Of a stretch of 64,000 bases of DNA, positions 9,401-18,237 are shown in pieces; the stretch's first letter is position 1, and every line of letters begins with the position of its first letter. Location: assembly GCF_030848495.1 (NCBI RefSeq), contig NZ_JAVDDT010000002.1:1-64000 (forward strand), read 5' to 3'. The notes under the pieces are model-generated. The model saw only the letters and a program-made list of their open reading frames with translations, had not been told where the DNA came from and ran no database searches. The stretch comes from Natronospira bacteriovora. GTDB lineage: Bacteria > Pseudomonadota > Gammaproteobacteria > Natronospirales > Natronospiraceae. The translations under genes were made by a program, and so were the position numbers.

Positions 9401-10265
9401 AACGGACATTATCGTTGGCGGTGATCTCAAGGGGAATCTCTGGCGTATTGATGTCCGTGACGCCGATCCGGCCAACTGGGATTTCATGGATCGCCGGAAC
9501 CAGGGGCCTTTGCCGATGTTCAAGGCAGACGGCCGACCGATTACCGTTCGCCCTCAGGTTGCATCCTATGACGGCGGTAAGCACATGTACCTCTTCGGTA
9601 CTGGTCAATATTATCGCGTTGGTGATAATGACCCGGGTAGCAATCCGCCTGTTGATACCTTCTATGGCGTCATTGCTCCCGGCACCAATTCCAATCCAGG
9701 AGGCATCGGTAACCTGAATTCGGTTCTGGAACGCGATGACCTGCAGCAGCAGGAGATCCTGGCGGAAGTGGCTTTTGAGGATTTCCAGGTGCGAGTTACC
9801 TCGGATGAGGAGGTCGGCAATAACGACGGCTGGTATCTGGATCTGGTTTCTCCCGTTACCGGGCCGGCGGGTGAGCGCATCATCTCCAATCCCGTATTGC
9901 GGGGTAGCCGTGTGATCTTTACCACGGTAATTCCATCGGATAATCCCTGTGCGGCTGGTGGTGAGAGTTGGCTCATGGAAATTGATGCGAAATCCGGTTC
10001 CAGGCTGGAGTATTCGCCGTTCGATCTCAATGATGACGGCGAATTTGACGAAAGCGACTACGTGACGGTGACGGTCAATGGAGAGACGATCACTGTGCCG
10101 GTATCCGGCCTGCGTTCCCGCGTGGGCGTGATTCGTACCCCGGGTATCATCTCGGCCGGTGGCACCGAGTACAAGTATGTGGCCGGTTCCACGGGGCAGA
10201 TGGAGCGGATCGTCGAGCGTGGTGACTTTGCCGATGGCCGCCAATCCTGGCGACAGTTGCGATAA
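6471..10265 (+). CDS. pilY1: PilY1-like pilus tip adhesin/assembly factor
   Basis: A 1264-residue exported protein. The signal peptide ends near AAPKTATA. A von Willebrand A-like region begins around residue 50, with the metal site D-D-S-G-S at 62-66. The C-terminal half is the PilC/PilY1 beta-propeller, with blades marked by VGANDGKLHGFNAVTGEEVFAYVP and LLPVDLDGSRITDIIVGGDLKG in separate segments. An EF-hand-like Ca2+ loop DLNDDGEFDESD is at about 1185-1196. The start at 6471 is set by GAGAGGA upstream. It follows pilX and precedes pilE. PilY1 caps the pilus, antagonises PilT retraction in a Ca2+-dependent way and mediates surface sensing. Those roles are inferred by family. Confidence 0.92.
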   Translation: MNVHAEGRMIRFSRDIALAMLSLAVLFFLAAAPKTATASDVAQTPLTVSTARVAPNLMFNLDDSGSMIWELTPDDIMAGGGVMWLYLPESVDATEATGYNFEVTQVVARRQSFFDDNQCGEWVNEPYERQHCLYDWGYPNVATAWVDDWYARFSRSPQLNASYYDPRQRYEPWTRSDGTLMPDADPEAAPARPGFDYSDGRNLKEFQTELANWCTDYDGRFGRPCGDETYWSADYDFLQWGSGHYQTEQTYWPAIYWEYRGDPNNRDEYTDINNYHAVVIAPESRRPLELDFSSDLTQALTSVTNNGHDPYVYPRYPNRTDCAADPCTYAEEIQNFANWYTYHRSRILAARGGIGKAFNDLDEIVRVGYTAINDATVRMGVRPFSGENREAFYNSLYNDDIGGGTPLRRSMRTVGEYFSDGSAGGPWSTNPGDSGSSEILECRQSFHILMTDGYWNDGLSESIGNVDGSDHDAIPNPDGVDFKYTAKPPFKDAYSNTLADMAMKYWVNDLLPDVENRVPTSSINPAYWQHLVTFGVGLGVEGTISPDEAFKAIETGDNIDWPDPLSSNAAKIDDLLHAAVNTRGGFFTAGDPQTFADELTGTLSSIIDRTQASAASVATNSTRLDADTMVYQARFNTVDWSGELLAFPVDPATGELEDAAWDAGDSISWFGRNVVTWSPEEKRGINFVWSELTDLQKKALNTPPGGTVDDLGEERLQWLRGDQSWEQQNGGDFRDRGTLLADIVHSSPAFVGQQDFNYYLLPDSKRSAYVEFLGNTVMNREPMLYVGANDGKLHGFNAVTGEEVFAYVPNSVFDNLSRLPEPDYQENHRFYVDETPRHSHAYINDEWRHILVGSLGAGGAGVFALDVTDPANLGPDSVLWELTDADLPDLGYTIGSPTIARTRVSTDGEFGDEDLDSDTPGRWVAIFGNGYESKNGKAKIYVVDLADGSLIRSFDTEEDGGNGMSELLPVDLDGSRITDIIVGGDLKGNLWRIDVRDADPANWDFMDRRNQGPLPMFKADGRPITVRPQVASYDGGKHMYLFGTGQYYRVGDNDPGSNPPVDTFYGVIAPGTNSNPGGIGNLNSVLERDDLQQQEILAEVAFEDFQVRVTSDEEVGNNDGWYLDLVSPVTGPAGERIISNPVLRGSRVIFTTVIPSDNPCAAGGESWLMEIDAKSGSRLEYSPFDLNDDGEFDESDYVTVTVNGETITVPVSGLRSRVGVIRTPGIISAGGTEYKYVAGSTGQMERIVERGDFADGRQSWRQLR

Positions 10266-10277
10266 GGAGTAGATGAC

Positions 10278-10703
10278 ATGAAGGATCTGGCGAGACGGCA
10301 GTCCGGCTTTACATTGGTCGAGGTGTTGATCGTGGTTGCCATTCTCGGCATCATCGCGGCCTTCGCCTTCAATACCTTTACCCGCCAGGCGGATGAGAGT
10401 CGTCGGTCGGATGGCGCCACGCTTTTGATGGATGCCAGCCAGCAACTGGAGCGTTGCTATACGCGTTTCTATGACTATGATGCCGCGGAATGTAATGCCT
10501 TGCCTGGCGAGTCTCCCAGCGGACACTATCGCCTGGATGTGCAGAGAGATCAGACTACCTACAGGCTGCGCGCCATTCCCCAGGGTGCTCAAGCGGATCG
10601 TGACGTGGAGCGTTGTGCCTTTCTGGAGTTGGACCACACCGGTCGCCGTTATGCCGAGGATGGCGATGGCAATGATGTTACCGACGATTGTTGGCGTACC
10701 TGA
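10278..10703 (+). CDS. pilE: Type IV minor pilin PilE
   Basis: A 141-residue prepilin. The leader MKDLARRQSG is followed by FTLVEVLIVVAILGIIAAFAF with Glu5. The PilE-type region LERCYTRFYDYDAAEC and two C-terminal Cys can form disulfides. AAGGAG lies upstream of the ATG. It is the last gene of the minor pilin operon and is followed by a strong intrinsic terminator. Position after pilY1 and the length favour minor pilin PilE over the major pilin PilA. Confidence 0.9.
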   Translation: MKDLARRQSGFTLVEVLIVVAILGIIAAFAFNTFTRQADESRRSDGATLLMDASQQLERCYTRFYDYDAAECNALPGESPSGHYRLDVQRDQTTYRLRAIPQGAQADRDVERCAFLELDHTGRRYAEDGDGNDVTDDCWRT

Positions 10704-10723
10704 TAAGTAGTCCTGTCCTCTCA

Positions 10724-10755
10724 CAGCCCCGCCGGGAAACCGCCGGGGCTTTTTA
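10724..10755 (+). terminator. Intrinsic terminator of the minor pilin operon
   Basis: AGCCCCGCCGG pairs with CCGCCGGGGCT around a GAAA loop, followed by TTTTT. It lies 20 bases after the pilE stop. Confidence 0.9.
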
Positions 10756-10779
10756 GTGCTCGTTCGGGGGGGTCCTGCT

Positions 10780-10808
10780 TTGGGGTGTGTGGCGGCTTCG
10801 GATATGCT
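10780..10808 (+). promoter_or_regulatory. Sigma70-type promoter for the spermidine synthase-like fusion gene
   Basis: TTGGGG (10780-10785), a 17-nt spacer, then TATGCT (10803-10808). It lies just after the pilin terminator and about 30 nt before the TTG start codon, which supports that start over the GTG at 10787. Confidence 0.6.
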
Positions 10809-10837
10809 GGCTCTTTGACGGTGAGGGAGAGATTCCT

Positions 10838-13399
10838 TTGAACTGGCAACGCTGGATCTTTCCGGTTTTCTTTACCTCCGGTGCCCTGGCGCTGATCTAT
10901 CAGATGGCCTGGGTGCGGGCGCTGACACTGGAGTTCGGTTCCACCACCCTGGCCGTGGCCACCGTGGTGGCGGTGTTCCTCGCGGGCCTTGGCATCGGGG
11001 CGAAACTGGCTGGTGACCGGGCGGATCATTGGCGGCGACCGCTGGGTGTTTATGCCCTGCTTGAGCTGGGCGTGGCCTTCTGGGGCCTGACGTCACTGCT
11101 GTTCATCCACTTCCTGCTGCCGCTGTTCAGCGGTTTGGCCAGCAGCCTGGGAGGTGGGTTCTGGACAGTATCCCTTGTGCGTTTGCTGCTTGCCATGGTC
11201 ATGCTGCTTCCCCCCACCATTCTGATGGGGGCCGGCTTGCCGGTACTGGCCCGTTTCTACGTTCGCATGCAGGGGGAAGGGCGTCGCGGCAGTGGTCTTC
11301 TCTACGGAATCAACACCCTGGGGGCCTTTCTGGGTGTCCTGCTGGGGGGGCTGTACTTCCTTCCGGTTCACGGACTTGTTCAGACCATCGTGATTGTCAG
11401 TGCCCTGAATACCCTGCTGGCCGCGGTGGCCTGGGTCGGTTTTCGCCAGACCGAGGTGCCTGAGACAGGTTCGGCGAGCCACGTTTCTCAGCGGGAGGGC
11501 CGTAGGGTCTCCGGTGAGGAGTCGGTCATGGTCCGGCTCTGGATGCCAATGGCCATCGCTCTGACTGCTTTCGCCGCCCTGGTATGCCAGGTCGCCTGGG
11601 TTCGCGTCATGGAGCTGGTGCTGGGGGCATCCGTGTTCGCGGTGACCATTGTGCTCGGCCTGTTTCTGGCCGGTCTGGGCCTGGGTGCCTTCGCCGTAGC
11701 GGCGCTGTTGCGACACGGGCAGCTGTTTGCACGGGCGGTGTTCATCATCCTGGCCTTGCTCTCCGCTCTGGCCATTCTTGCCTCCACCTGGCTCTTCCAA
11801 TACCTGCCGGAACTCTATGTGCAACTGCATTCGGCCTGGTCCATCGCCCAGGTGCCGGGCCGGGTGTTGCAACTCCAGTTTCTGATTGCCGCCCTTGTTG
11901 TGTTTCTGCCCACCGTTTTTCTGGGTGGCCTGTTTCCGGCCAGTCTTCAGGTGGTCATCGCGCACAACGCCCAGACCAGTCGTCACACCGGTCGCCTGTT
12001 TGCCTGGGATACCGTGGGCTCCATTGCCGGCTCCGTGACTGCCGGCTTCTTGCTCATCCCGCTTTTGGGCATCGACAACAGTCTCCGGACAGCCATGCTC
12101 CTGTTGGTCCTGGCAGCAGGCGTGCTGGCATTGGCGGGGCGCGAGCGCCGGCTTCTGCGGGCGGTTGCACTCCCTGGGTTTCTCTTGCTGATGATCGGGA
12201 CACTGCTGATGCCCGCCTGGGATCGTGCACTCATGACCAGCGCGGTGTACCAGTACAGTAGCGCCTACCTGCAGCATGGTGCGGAGAATCTTGCCAGTCA
12301 CCTGCGCGGGCAGAGCGAGGTGATTTATTACCGGGATGGTCTGACTTCCACTGTGACGGTGCTGGAGGGCCGGGGCGGTGATGGCGAATGGCGGGCCATC
12401 GCCGTGAACGGAAAGATCGAAGGCAGCAGTGAAAGTGATATGCCGAGCCAGCGTTTGATCGCGCATATCCCGCTGTTGATGAGGCCGGTGACCGAGTCCG
12501 TGGCCGTGATTGGCATGGGTACCGGGTCCACGGCGGCGGCCGTCGCCACGCATCCGGTCAAAACGGTGGATGTGGTGGAAATCGAAGCGGCCATGGTGGA
12601 GGGCGCCCGGCTGTTTCATGATGTCAATGCACAGGTTCATGAGAATGAAAGGGTGACCCTGCATGTCACCGATGGTCGCCTGTTTCTGAACATGCACCCG
12701 GATCGCTACGATCTGATCATTTCCCAGCCTTCCAACCCGTGGATGGCCGGTGCCTCCGATCTCTTCACCCGGGAGGCCTTCCAGCGGGGTGCCCGGGCAC
12801 TGCGCGAGGGTGGTGTTTTCGCCCAGTGGGTTCAGATCTACAACCTGTCACCCCAGAACCTGACCCTGTTGCTGCGTGGCTTCTCGGATGTCTTTCCCCA
12901 CGTCTATGTATTCAAGACATTGGAAGATTCGGATCTGCTGTTGTTGGGGGCATTCGAAGAAATCACGATGGACATGGCGGCCATGCGGCAGCGTCTTCAG
13001 CAACCGGCGGTGGCGCGGGATCTGCAAGGCCACTACACGCAGACAGACGATGTCTTTGATGTGGCCGGTCGTCTCATTCTCGGGCCGGATGATGTGCCGC
13101 TGCTGGTGGGGACAGGGGAGTTTCACAGCGATGATCGACCCCTGATCGCCTATCGGGCCCCCTTCAACCTGTTCATGAATACCCGCCAGGTGAACAAGCA
13201 GTTGCTGGCTAATCATGCAGGTAACCCCCTGCGCTACCTGACGGGCTTGCCAGAGGGTGAGGATGAGCGTCGGGAATGGTTGCAGAAACTGAGGGAAGCC
13301 TGCGAGACACGGGTGGGAATTTATGAGCTGTGCTTGCATTATCGCCCTGGCAGGTCGATGGGTAATGAATTGAACAGCACGTCGCCCGACTTGCCGTGA
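10838..13399 (+). CDS. Multi-membrane-span/spermidine synthase-like fusion protein
   Basis: About 853 residues. The N-terminal part has many hydrophobic helices in two related blocks (repeats of MAWVRALTLEFG and VAWVRVMELVLG), as in fused MFS/spermidine-synthase proteins. The C-terminal part is a Rossmann methyltransferase-like polyamine synthase domain: VAVIGMGTGSTAAA, a VEIEAAMVEG acidic strand end, and SQPSNPWMAGASDLFT. The TTG start is supported by GAGGGAG and a promoter; in-frame GTG at 10787 is the alternative. Substrate is unknown. True spermidine synthesis is not implied, because such fusions lack proven activity in most cases. It stands as a single transcription unit. Confidence 0.82.
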   Translation: MNWQRWIFPVFFTSGALALIYQMAWVRALTLEFGSTTLAVATVVAVFLAGLGIGAKLAGDRADHWRRPLGVYALLELGVAFWGLTSLLFIHFLLPLFSGLASSLGGGFWTVSLVRLLLAMVMLLPPTILMGAGLPVLARFYVRMQGEGRRGSGLLYGINTLGAFLGVLLGGLYFLPVHGLVQTIVIVSALNTLLAAVAWVGFRQTEVPETGSASHVSQREGRRVSGEESVMVRLWMPMAIALTAFAALVCQVAWVRVMELVLGASVFAVTIVLGLFLAGLGLGAFAVAALLRHGQLFARAVFIILALLSALAILASTWLFQYLPELYVQLHSAWSIAQVPGRVLQLQFLIAALVVFLPTVFLGGLFPASLQVVIAHNAQTSRHTGRLFAWDTVGSIAGSVTAGFLLIPLLGIDNSLRTAMLLLVLAAGVLALAGRERRLLRAVALPGFLLLMIGTLLMPAWDRALMTSAVYQYSSAYLQHGAENLASHLRGQSEVIYYRDGLTSTVTVLEGRGGDGEWRAIAVNGKIEGSSESDMPSQRLIAHIPLLMRPVTESVAVIGMGTGSTAAAVATHPVKTVDVVEIEAAMVEGARLFHDVNAQVHENERVTLHVTDGRLFLNMHPDRYDLIISQPSNPWMAGASDLFTREAFQRGARALREGGVFAQWVQIYNLSPQNLTLLLRGFSDVFPHVYVFKTLEDSDLLLLGAFEEITMDMAAMRQRLQQPAVARDLQGHYTQTDDVFDVAGRLILGPDDVPLLVGTGEFHSDDRPLIAYRAPFNLFMNTRQVNKQLLANHAGNPLRYLTGLPEGEDERREWLQKLREACETRVGIYELCLHYRPGRSMGNELNSTSPDLP

Positions 13400-13449
13400 T
13401 TCTCCCTTCCCGGTTAGCTTGATGATCCCAAGCGAGCGAGGATCGACTC

Positions 13450-15111
13450 ATGGCCAGATTCTTTCAGTCGCCGCCGGAACTGATGCACCCATGGAGTGAC
13501 GATGCAGTGATGCAGGCCTGGTTGCGGAGCCGGGTGCCGGAGCATTGCCGTCAACGCTGGGAAGCCGGACTGGAATCCCTGGGACATCGCGCCAGGGAGG
13601 AAATGCCGCCGCTGGCTGAGTCTGCCGAGCGCTGCCCCCCGGTGCACATCTCCTTCGACCCCTGGGGCCGGCGGGTGGATGAGATCCGCGTGTCGGATGC
13701 CTGGACACGGCTGGAGGGCATCGCGGCGGAAGAGGGGATTGTTGCCACGGCCTACGAACGGCTCGATGGAGCCTGGTCGCGGGTTCATCAGTTTCTTCGC
13801 CTGTATCTCTATCACCCCAGCTCTGCCATTGCTTCCTGCCCCATGGCCATGACCGACGGCGCCGCCCGGGTCATCGAGCGCCATGGTGATGAGGCACTCA
13901 GGGAGCGCGTCCTGCCGCATCTGCTGAGTCGGGACCCGGTTTCCTTCTGGACAGCGGGGCAATGGATGACCGAGCGCAGTGGGGGTTCCGATGTCTCCCG
14001 CTCGGAAACGGTGGCCGTGGCAAGGGGCGAGGACTATCGCTTGTACGGTGACAAGTGGTTCACCTCGGCCACCACCTCCCGGGTGGCCATGACGCTGGCA
14101 CGAGTGCAGGAAGGGGCGGTCGCTGATGAGCGGCTGAGCCTGTTTTTCGTCGAATTGCGGGATGAAGACGGTGCGCTGCGAAACATCCGCATCAACCGCC
14201 TCAAGGACAAGCTCGGTACCCGGGCCCTGCCAACCGCCGAACTGACGCTTGAGGGGGTGCCGGCCCGACTGATCGGCGAGCGGGGTCGCGGTGTACCCGC
14301 CATCAGCAGCATTCTGAACATTACCCGCCTCTACAATGCCTGCTGCGCCGCCGGCTATATGGGCAGAGGCCTGATGCTGGCCCTGGATTACGCCCGCAAG
14401 CGCGAGGCCTTTGGCCGGCCTCTGATTGATCAGCCCCTGCACCGGGAGACCCTGGCGGATCTGACCATGGAGCATGCGGCGGCCTTCGAGCTGGTCTTCG
14501 AGTGCGCCCGACTCCTGGGCCGGCAGGAATGTGATGAGGCGGACGAAACGGAGGCCGCCTGTCTGCGCCTGCTGACCCCGGTGGCCAAGCTGTACACCGG
14601 CAAGCAGGCCGTGGCCGTCTGCAGCGAAGTGCTGGAGTGCTTCGGCGGGGCAGGCTATGTGGAAGATACCGGTCTCCCGGTCCTGTTGCGTGATGCCCAG
14701 GTGCTTTCCATCTGGGAGGGCACCACCAATGTGTTGAGTCTCGATCTGCTGCGGGCCCTGTCGAAGGAGAAAGCCTGGGACCTGTTGCTCGAGTCGCTGA
14801 AAGTGCGCATCGCGGCGCTGAATGATGAATCGGCCTGCGCGCTGGGCGCGGCCCTTGAGGCGCTCGCGGGTCTCCCCTCACAGCTGCAAGCCCAGGGCGA
14901 GGAATGCTTGCAGGCCAATGCCCGTCACCTGGCCTTTCGCCTGGCTGCCGTGGTTTGTGGCATCCTGCTGCTGGAAACAGGCGAGGGGCTGACGGGGGAG
15001 GCGGCGACCCGGCGCCGCATTCTGGCGCATCGCTGGATTCGGCTGAAGGTTCGTCTGACGGTGGAGCCGAGCCCGGCCGGTGAGGCGGCGAGCATTCTCG
15101 GACTCGATTGA
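13450..15111 (+). CDS. AidB-like acyl-CoA dehydrogenase
   Basis: A 553-residue flavoprotein of the acyl-CoA dehydrogenase superfamily, AidB branch. It has the AidB-type N-terminal extension, MTERSGGSDVSRSET in the FAD-binding domain (around 175), KDKLGTRALPTAEL, RLYNACCAAGYMGRGLMLALDYARKREAFGRPL in segments, and LSIWEGTTNVLSLDLLRAL near 420-440. E. coli AidB is adaptive-response induced and binds DNA non-specifically. Whether this one protects DNA or oxidises an acyl-CoA cannot be told from sequence. GCGAGG lies upstream of the ATG. A small palindromic element follows the stop. Confidence 0.88.
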   Translation: MARFFQSPPELMHPWSDDAVMQAWLRSRVPEHCRQRWEAGLESLGHRAREEMPPLAESAERCPPVHISFDPWGRRVDEIRVSDAWTRLEGIAAEEGIVATAYERLDGAWSRVHQFLRLYLYHPSSAIASCPMAMTDGAARVIERHGDEALRERVLPHLLSRDPVSFWTAGQWMTERSGGSDVSRSETVAVARGEDYRLYGDKWFTSATTSRVAMTLARVQEGAVADERLSLFFVELRDEDGALRNIRINRLKDKLGTRALPTAELTLEGVPARLIGERGRGVPAISSILNITRLYNACCAAGYMGRGLMLALDYARKREAFGRPLIDQPLHRETLADLTMEHAAAFELVFECARLLGRQECDEADETEAACLRLLTPVAKLYTGKQAVAVCSEVLECFGGAGYVEDTGLPVLLRDAQVLSIWEGTTNVLSLDLLRALSKEKAWDLLLESLKVRIAALNDESACALGAALEALAGLPSQLQAQGEECLQANARHLAFRLAAVVCGILLLETGEGLTGEAATRRRILAHRWIRLKVRLTVEPSPAGEAASILGLD

Positions 15112-15117
15112 ATCCAA

Positions 15118-15172
15118 GGAACCTCTGATTAATCCGTTGCCTGTGAACGCGAATGGATTGATCAGAGGTTCC
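15118..15172. repeat. Short GGAACCTC palindromic element
   Basis: GGAACCTCTGATTAATCC (15118-15135) pairs with GGATTGATCAGAGGTTCC (15155-15172), with one G-U pair, around a 19-nt loop. Flanks are CCAA on the left and CTAA on the right. The ends match those of the large cruciform at 24342-24616. It could also act as a terminator-like hairpin between the acyl-CoA dehydrogenase gene and cstA. Confidence 0.85.
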
Positions 15173-15197
15173 CTAACAGCATCGAAGGAGCGGTAGC

Positions 15198-16879
<1,682 letters not shown>

Positions 16880-16883
<4 letters not shown>

Positions 16884-17155
16884 GCGGCGCCTCGAAGATT
16901 CGAACGTGGCTGAAACAGGCCCTGGCGGCCTATCAGGCCTTCTACGAACAACCCCTGCGACGGGCCGTGGCACTGGAGCAGCGCCGCCGTCAGGATTTCT
17001 TCCGTCTCATGGTCATGTCCGAGAGCCTTGGTCTTCCCAATCCCGCCGGCTGGTACTGCCTGGAACTGATGCCCTTTCTGATCGAGGATTACCATGAATG
17101 GCATCGGCGAATGGGCATGGAGCATTCACCGCCGGGTGGCTTTCGATGCTGCTGA
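16880..17155 (+). CDS. Small CstA-linked protein ending in Cys-Cys (cory-CC-star type)
   Basis: A 91-residue protein without signal peptide or membrane helix, basic and helical. The N-terminal half is KIRTWLKQALAAYQAFYEQ, followed by LMVMSESLGLPNPAGWYCLELMPF and a His/Trp-rich DYHEWHRRMGMEH. It ends Pro-Pro-Gly-Gly-Phe-Arg-Cys-Cys-stop. The start overlaps the cstA stop (ATGA). I recall an NCBI family named cory-CC-star for such proteins, found beside ArsA-like ATPases. The GGxRCC end also resembles the end of YbdD/YjiX, the small partner of CstA/BtsT in E. coli. Function is unknown. A role with CstA or with the downstream ATPase is inferred. Confidence 0.8.
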
Positions 17156-17173
17156 CAAGCCTGCAGCCTCACA

Positions 17174-17276
17174 GTCGTTGTCGTTGTCGTTGTCGTAATC
17201 GTAATCGTAATCGGCCTTTCGATAAGACGAAAAATCCGACAACGACAACGACAACGACAACGACTACGACTACGAG
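17174..17276. repeat. GTNRTC hexamer hairpin element, copy 2
   Basis: Left arm 17174-17222: GTTGTC units, then three GTAATC units, then GGCCTTTCGA. Right arm 17235-17276: GACAAC units, then GACTAC units, ending ACGAG. The hexamer order of the two arms does not mirror, so pairing is imperfect. It lies between the CC-ending gene and the ArsA-like gene and ends 33 nt before the latter. Confidence 0.9.
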
Positions 17277-17309
17277 AAAACCTGACTGGCATTTACCCTT
17301 AGGTGCGCG

Positions 17310-18215
17310 ATGACCGCTTGCGGCCCTAACGTGCCCCCGTTACCCCCCATCCTCTTCCTCGGCGGCAAGGGTGGCGTTGGCAAGACGACTCTGTCCGCCG
17401 CCCTGGCACTGGCCCTGGCCGAGCAGGGCGAAAAGGTCTTGCTGCTGTCCACCGATCCGGCCCATTCCCTGGCCGATCTTCTCGAGCAACCGCTCGGGGA
17501 CAGGCCGGTCGAAGTTCGTCCGGGCCTGTTCGTTCGTGAACTCGATCCGGAGGTGGCACGGCGCCAGTACCTGGAGCAGGTGCAGGAAAACATCCAGCAG
17601 TTCACCCAGCCGGAATTCCTGCAGGAAGCCGAGCGACAGATCGAGCTGGCGGGGCAGCACCCGGGGGTGATGGAGTCAGCCCTGTTCGAGGCCCTGTGTC
17701 GTACCCTGGATGAGATTGATGCCTGGGACCGCATCATTGTCGATACCGCACCCACCGGCCATACCCTGCATCTGCTGACGCTGCCGGCCAGCATGCGCGC
17801 CTGGACCGAAGCCCTGCTGTCCCGTCATGGCCAGGGGCAGGGCGGGCCGGAGCAGGCCCGCTGGGATCGGGCGCGGACGGTGCTGGAGCAGCGACGGGCT
17901 CTGTTCGAACGCAGCCGCGAACGCTTGCAGGCCCCGGCCACCACCGCCTTTCTGCTGGTGGCCAACGACGACCGCCTGAGCGTGCTCGAGGCCGAACGCG
18001 CTCGCCAGACCCTGGAACAGGCCGACGTCGCCATCCCCTGTCTCTTCATCAACCGCGCCGAAGCCGGTACCGACGACCTCCACCAACGCCTGCAAGCGCG
18101 CTTCCCCGGGCAACGCCTTCATCCCATTGAAGCCAGCAAGCCGCCACCGCTGGGTTTGAACGGCCTGCAGGCACTCTCCCGACAACTGGCCGGCGTTCTC
18201 TGCCTCAAGGAATAA
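17310..18215 (+). CDS. ArsA/Get3-like anion-transporting ATPase
   Basis: A 301-residue single-domain ATPase. The deviant Walker A is GGKGGVGKTT (18-27), followed by TDPAHSLAD (A-loop/switch I region, 48-56) and DTAPTGHTLHLLTLP (switch II). One ATPase half suggests a Get3/TRC40-like homodimer rather than the duplicated ArsA of arsenite pumps. No arsB, arsC or arsR is nearby, which argues against arsenite export. The cstA-CC protein-ATPase order suggests a targeting, folding or energising role for the small protein or CstA; this is inference. It ends 11 bases from the convergent nuclease gene. Confidence 0.85.
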   Translation: MTACGPNVPPLPPILFLGGKGGVGKTTLSAALALALAEQGEKVLLLSTDPAHSLADLLEQPLGDRPVEVRPGLFVRELDPEVARRQYLEQVQENIQQFTQPEFLQEAERQIELAGQHPGVMESALFEALCRTLDEIDAWDRIIVDTAPTGHTLHLLTLPASMRAWTEALLSRHGQGQGGPEQARWDRARTVLEQRRALFERSRERLQAPATTAFLLVANDDRLSVLEAERARQTLEQADVAIPCLFINRAEAGTDDLHQRLQARFPGQRLHPIEASKPPPLGLNGLQALSRQLAGVLCLKE

Positions 18216-18237
18216 GGGGCCTCTGATCAGTGGTTCC
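18216..18237. repeat. Minimal GGAACC palindromic element (fused ends)
   Basis: On the minus strand it reads GGAACCACTGATCAGAGG followed by CCCC. That is the two ends of the GGAACCTCTGAT family joined with no interior. It lies between convergent genes and supplies the last codons (Asn-His) and the stop of the nuclease gene. Flanks are TTAG and ATAA. Confidence 0.6.

Noticed and set aside
8640-10724. 694-codon open frame antisense to pilY1
   Set aside because: Shadow of pilY1 in GC-rich DNA; no domain, no ribosome site, and composition (His/Ile/Gly-rich) is not protein-like.
10838-13399. Plain spermidine synthase SpeE
   Set aside because: The N-terminal half is a large membrane domain and the C-terminal domain is only SpeE-like; substrate cannot be assigned.
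17310-18215. Arsenite efflux ATPase (true ArsA)
   Set aside because: Single ATPase domain and no arsB, arsC, arsD or arsR nearby; a Get3-like role is more likely.
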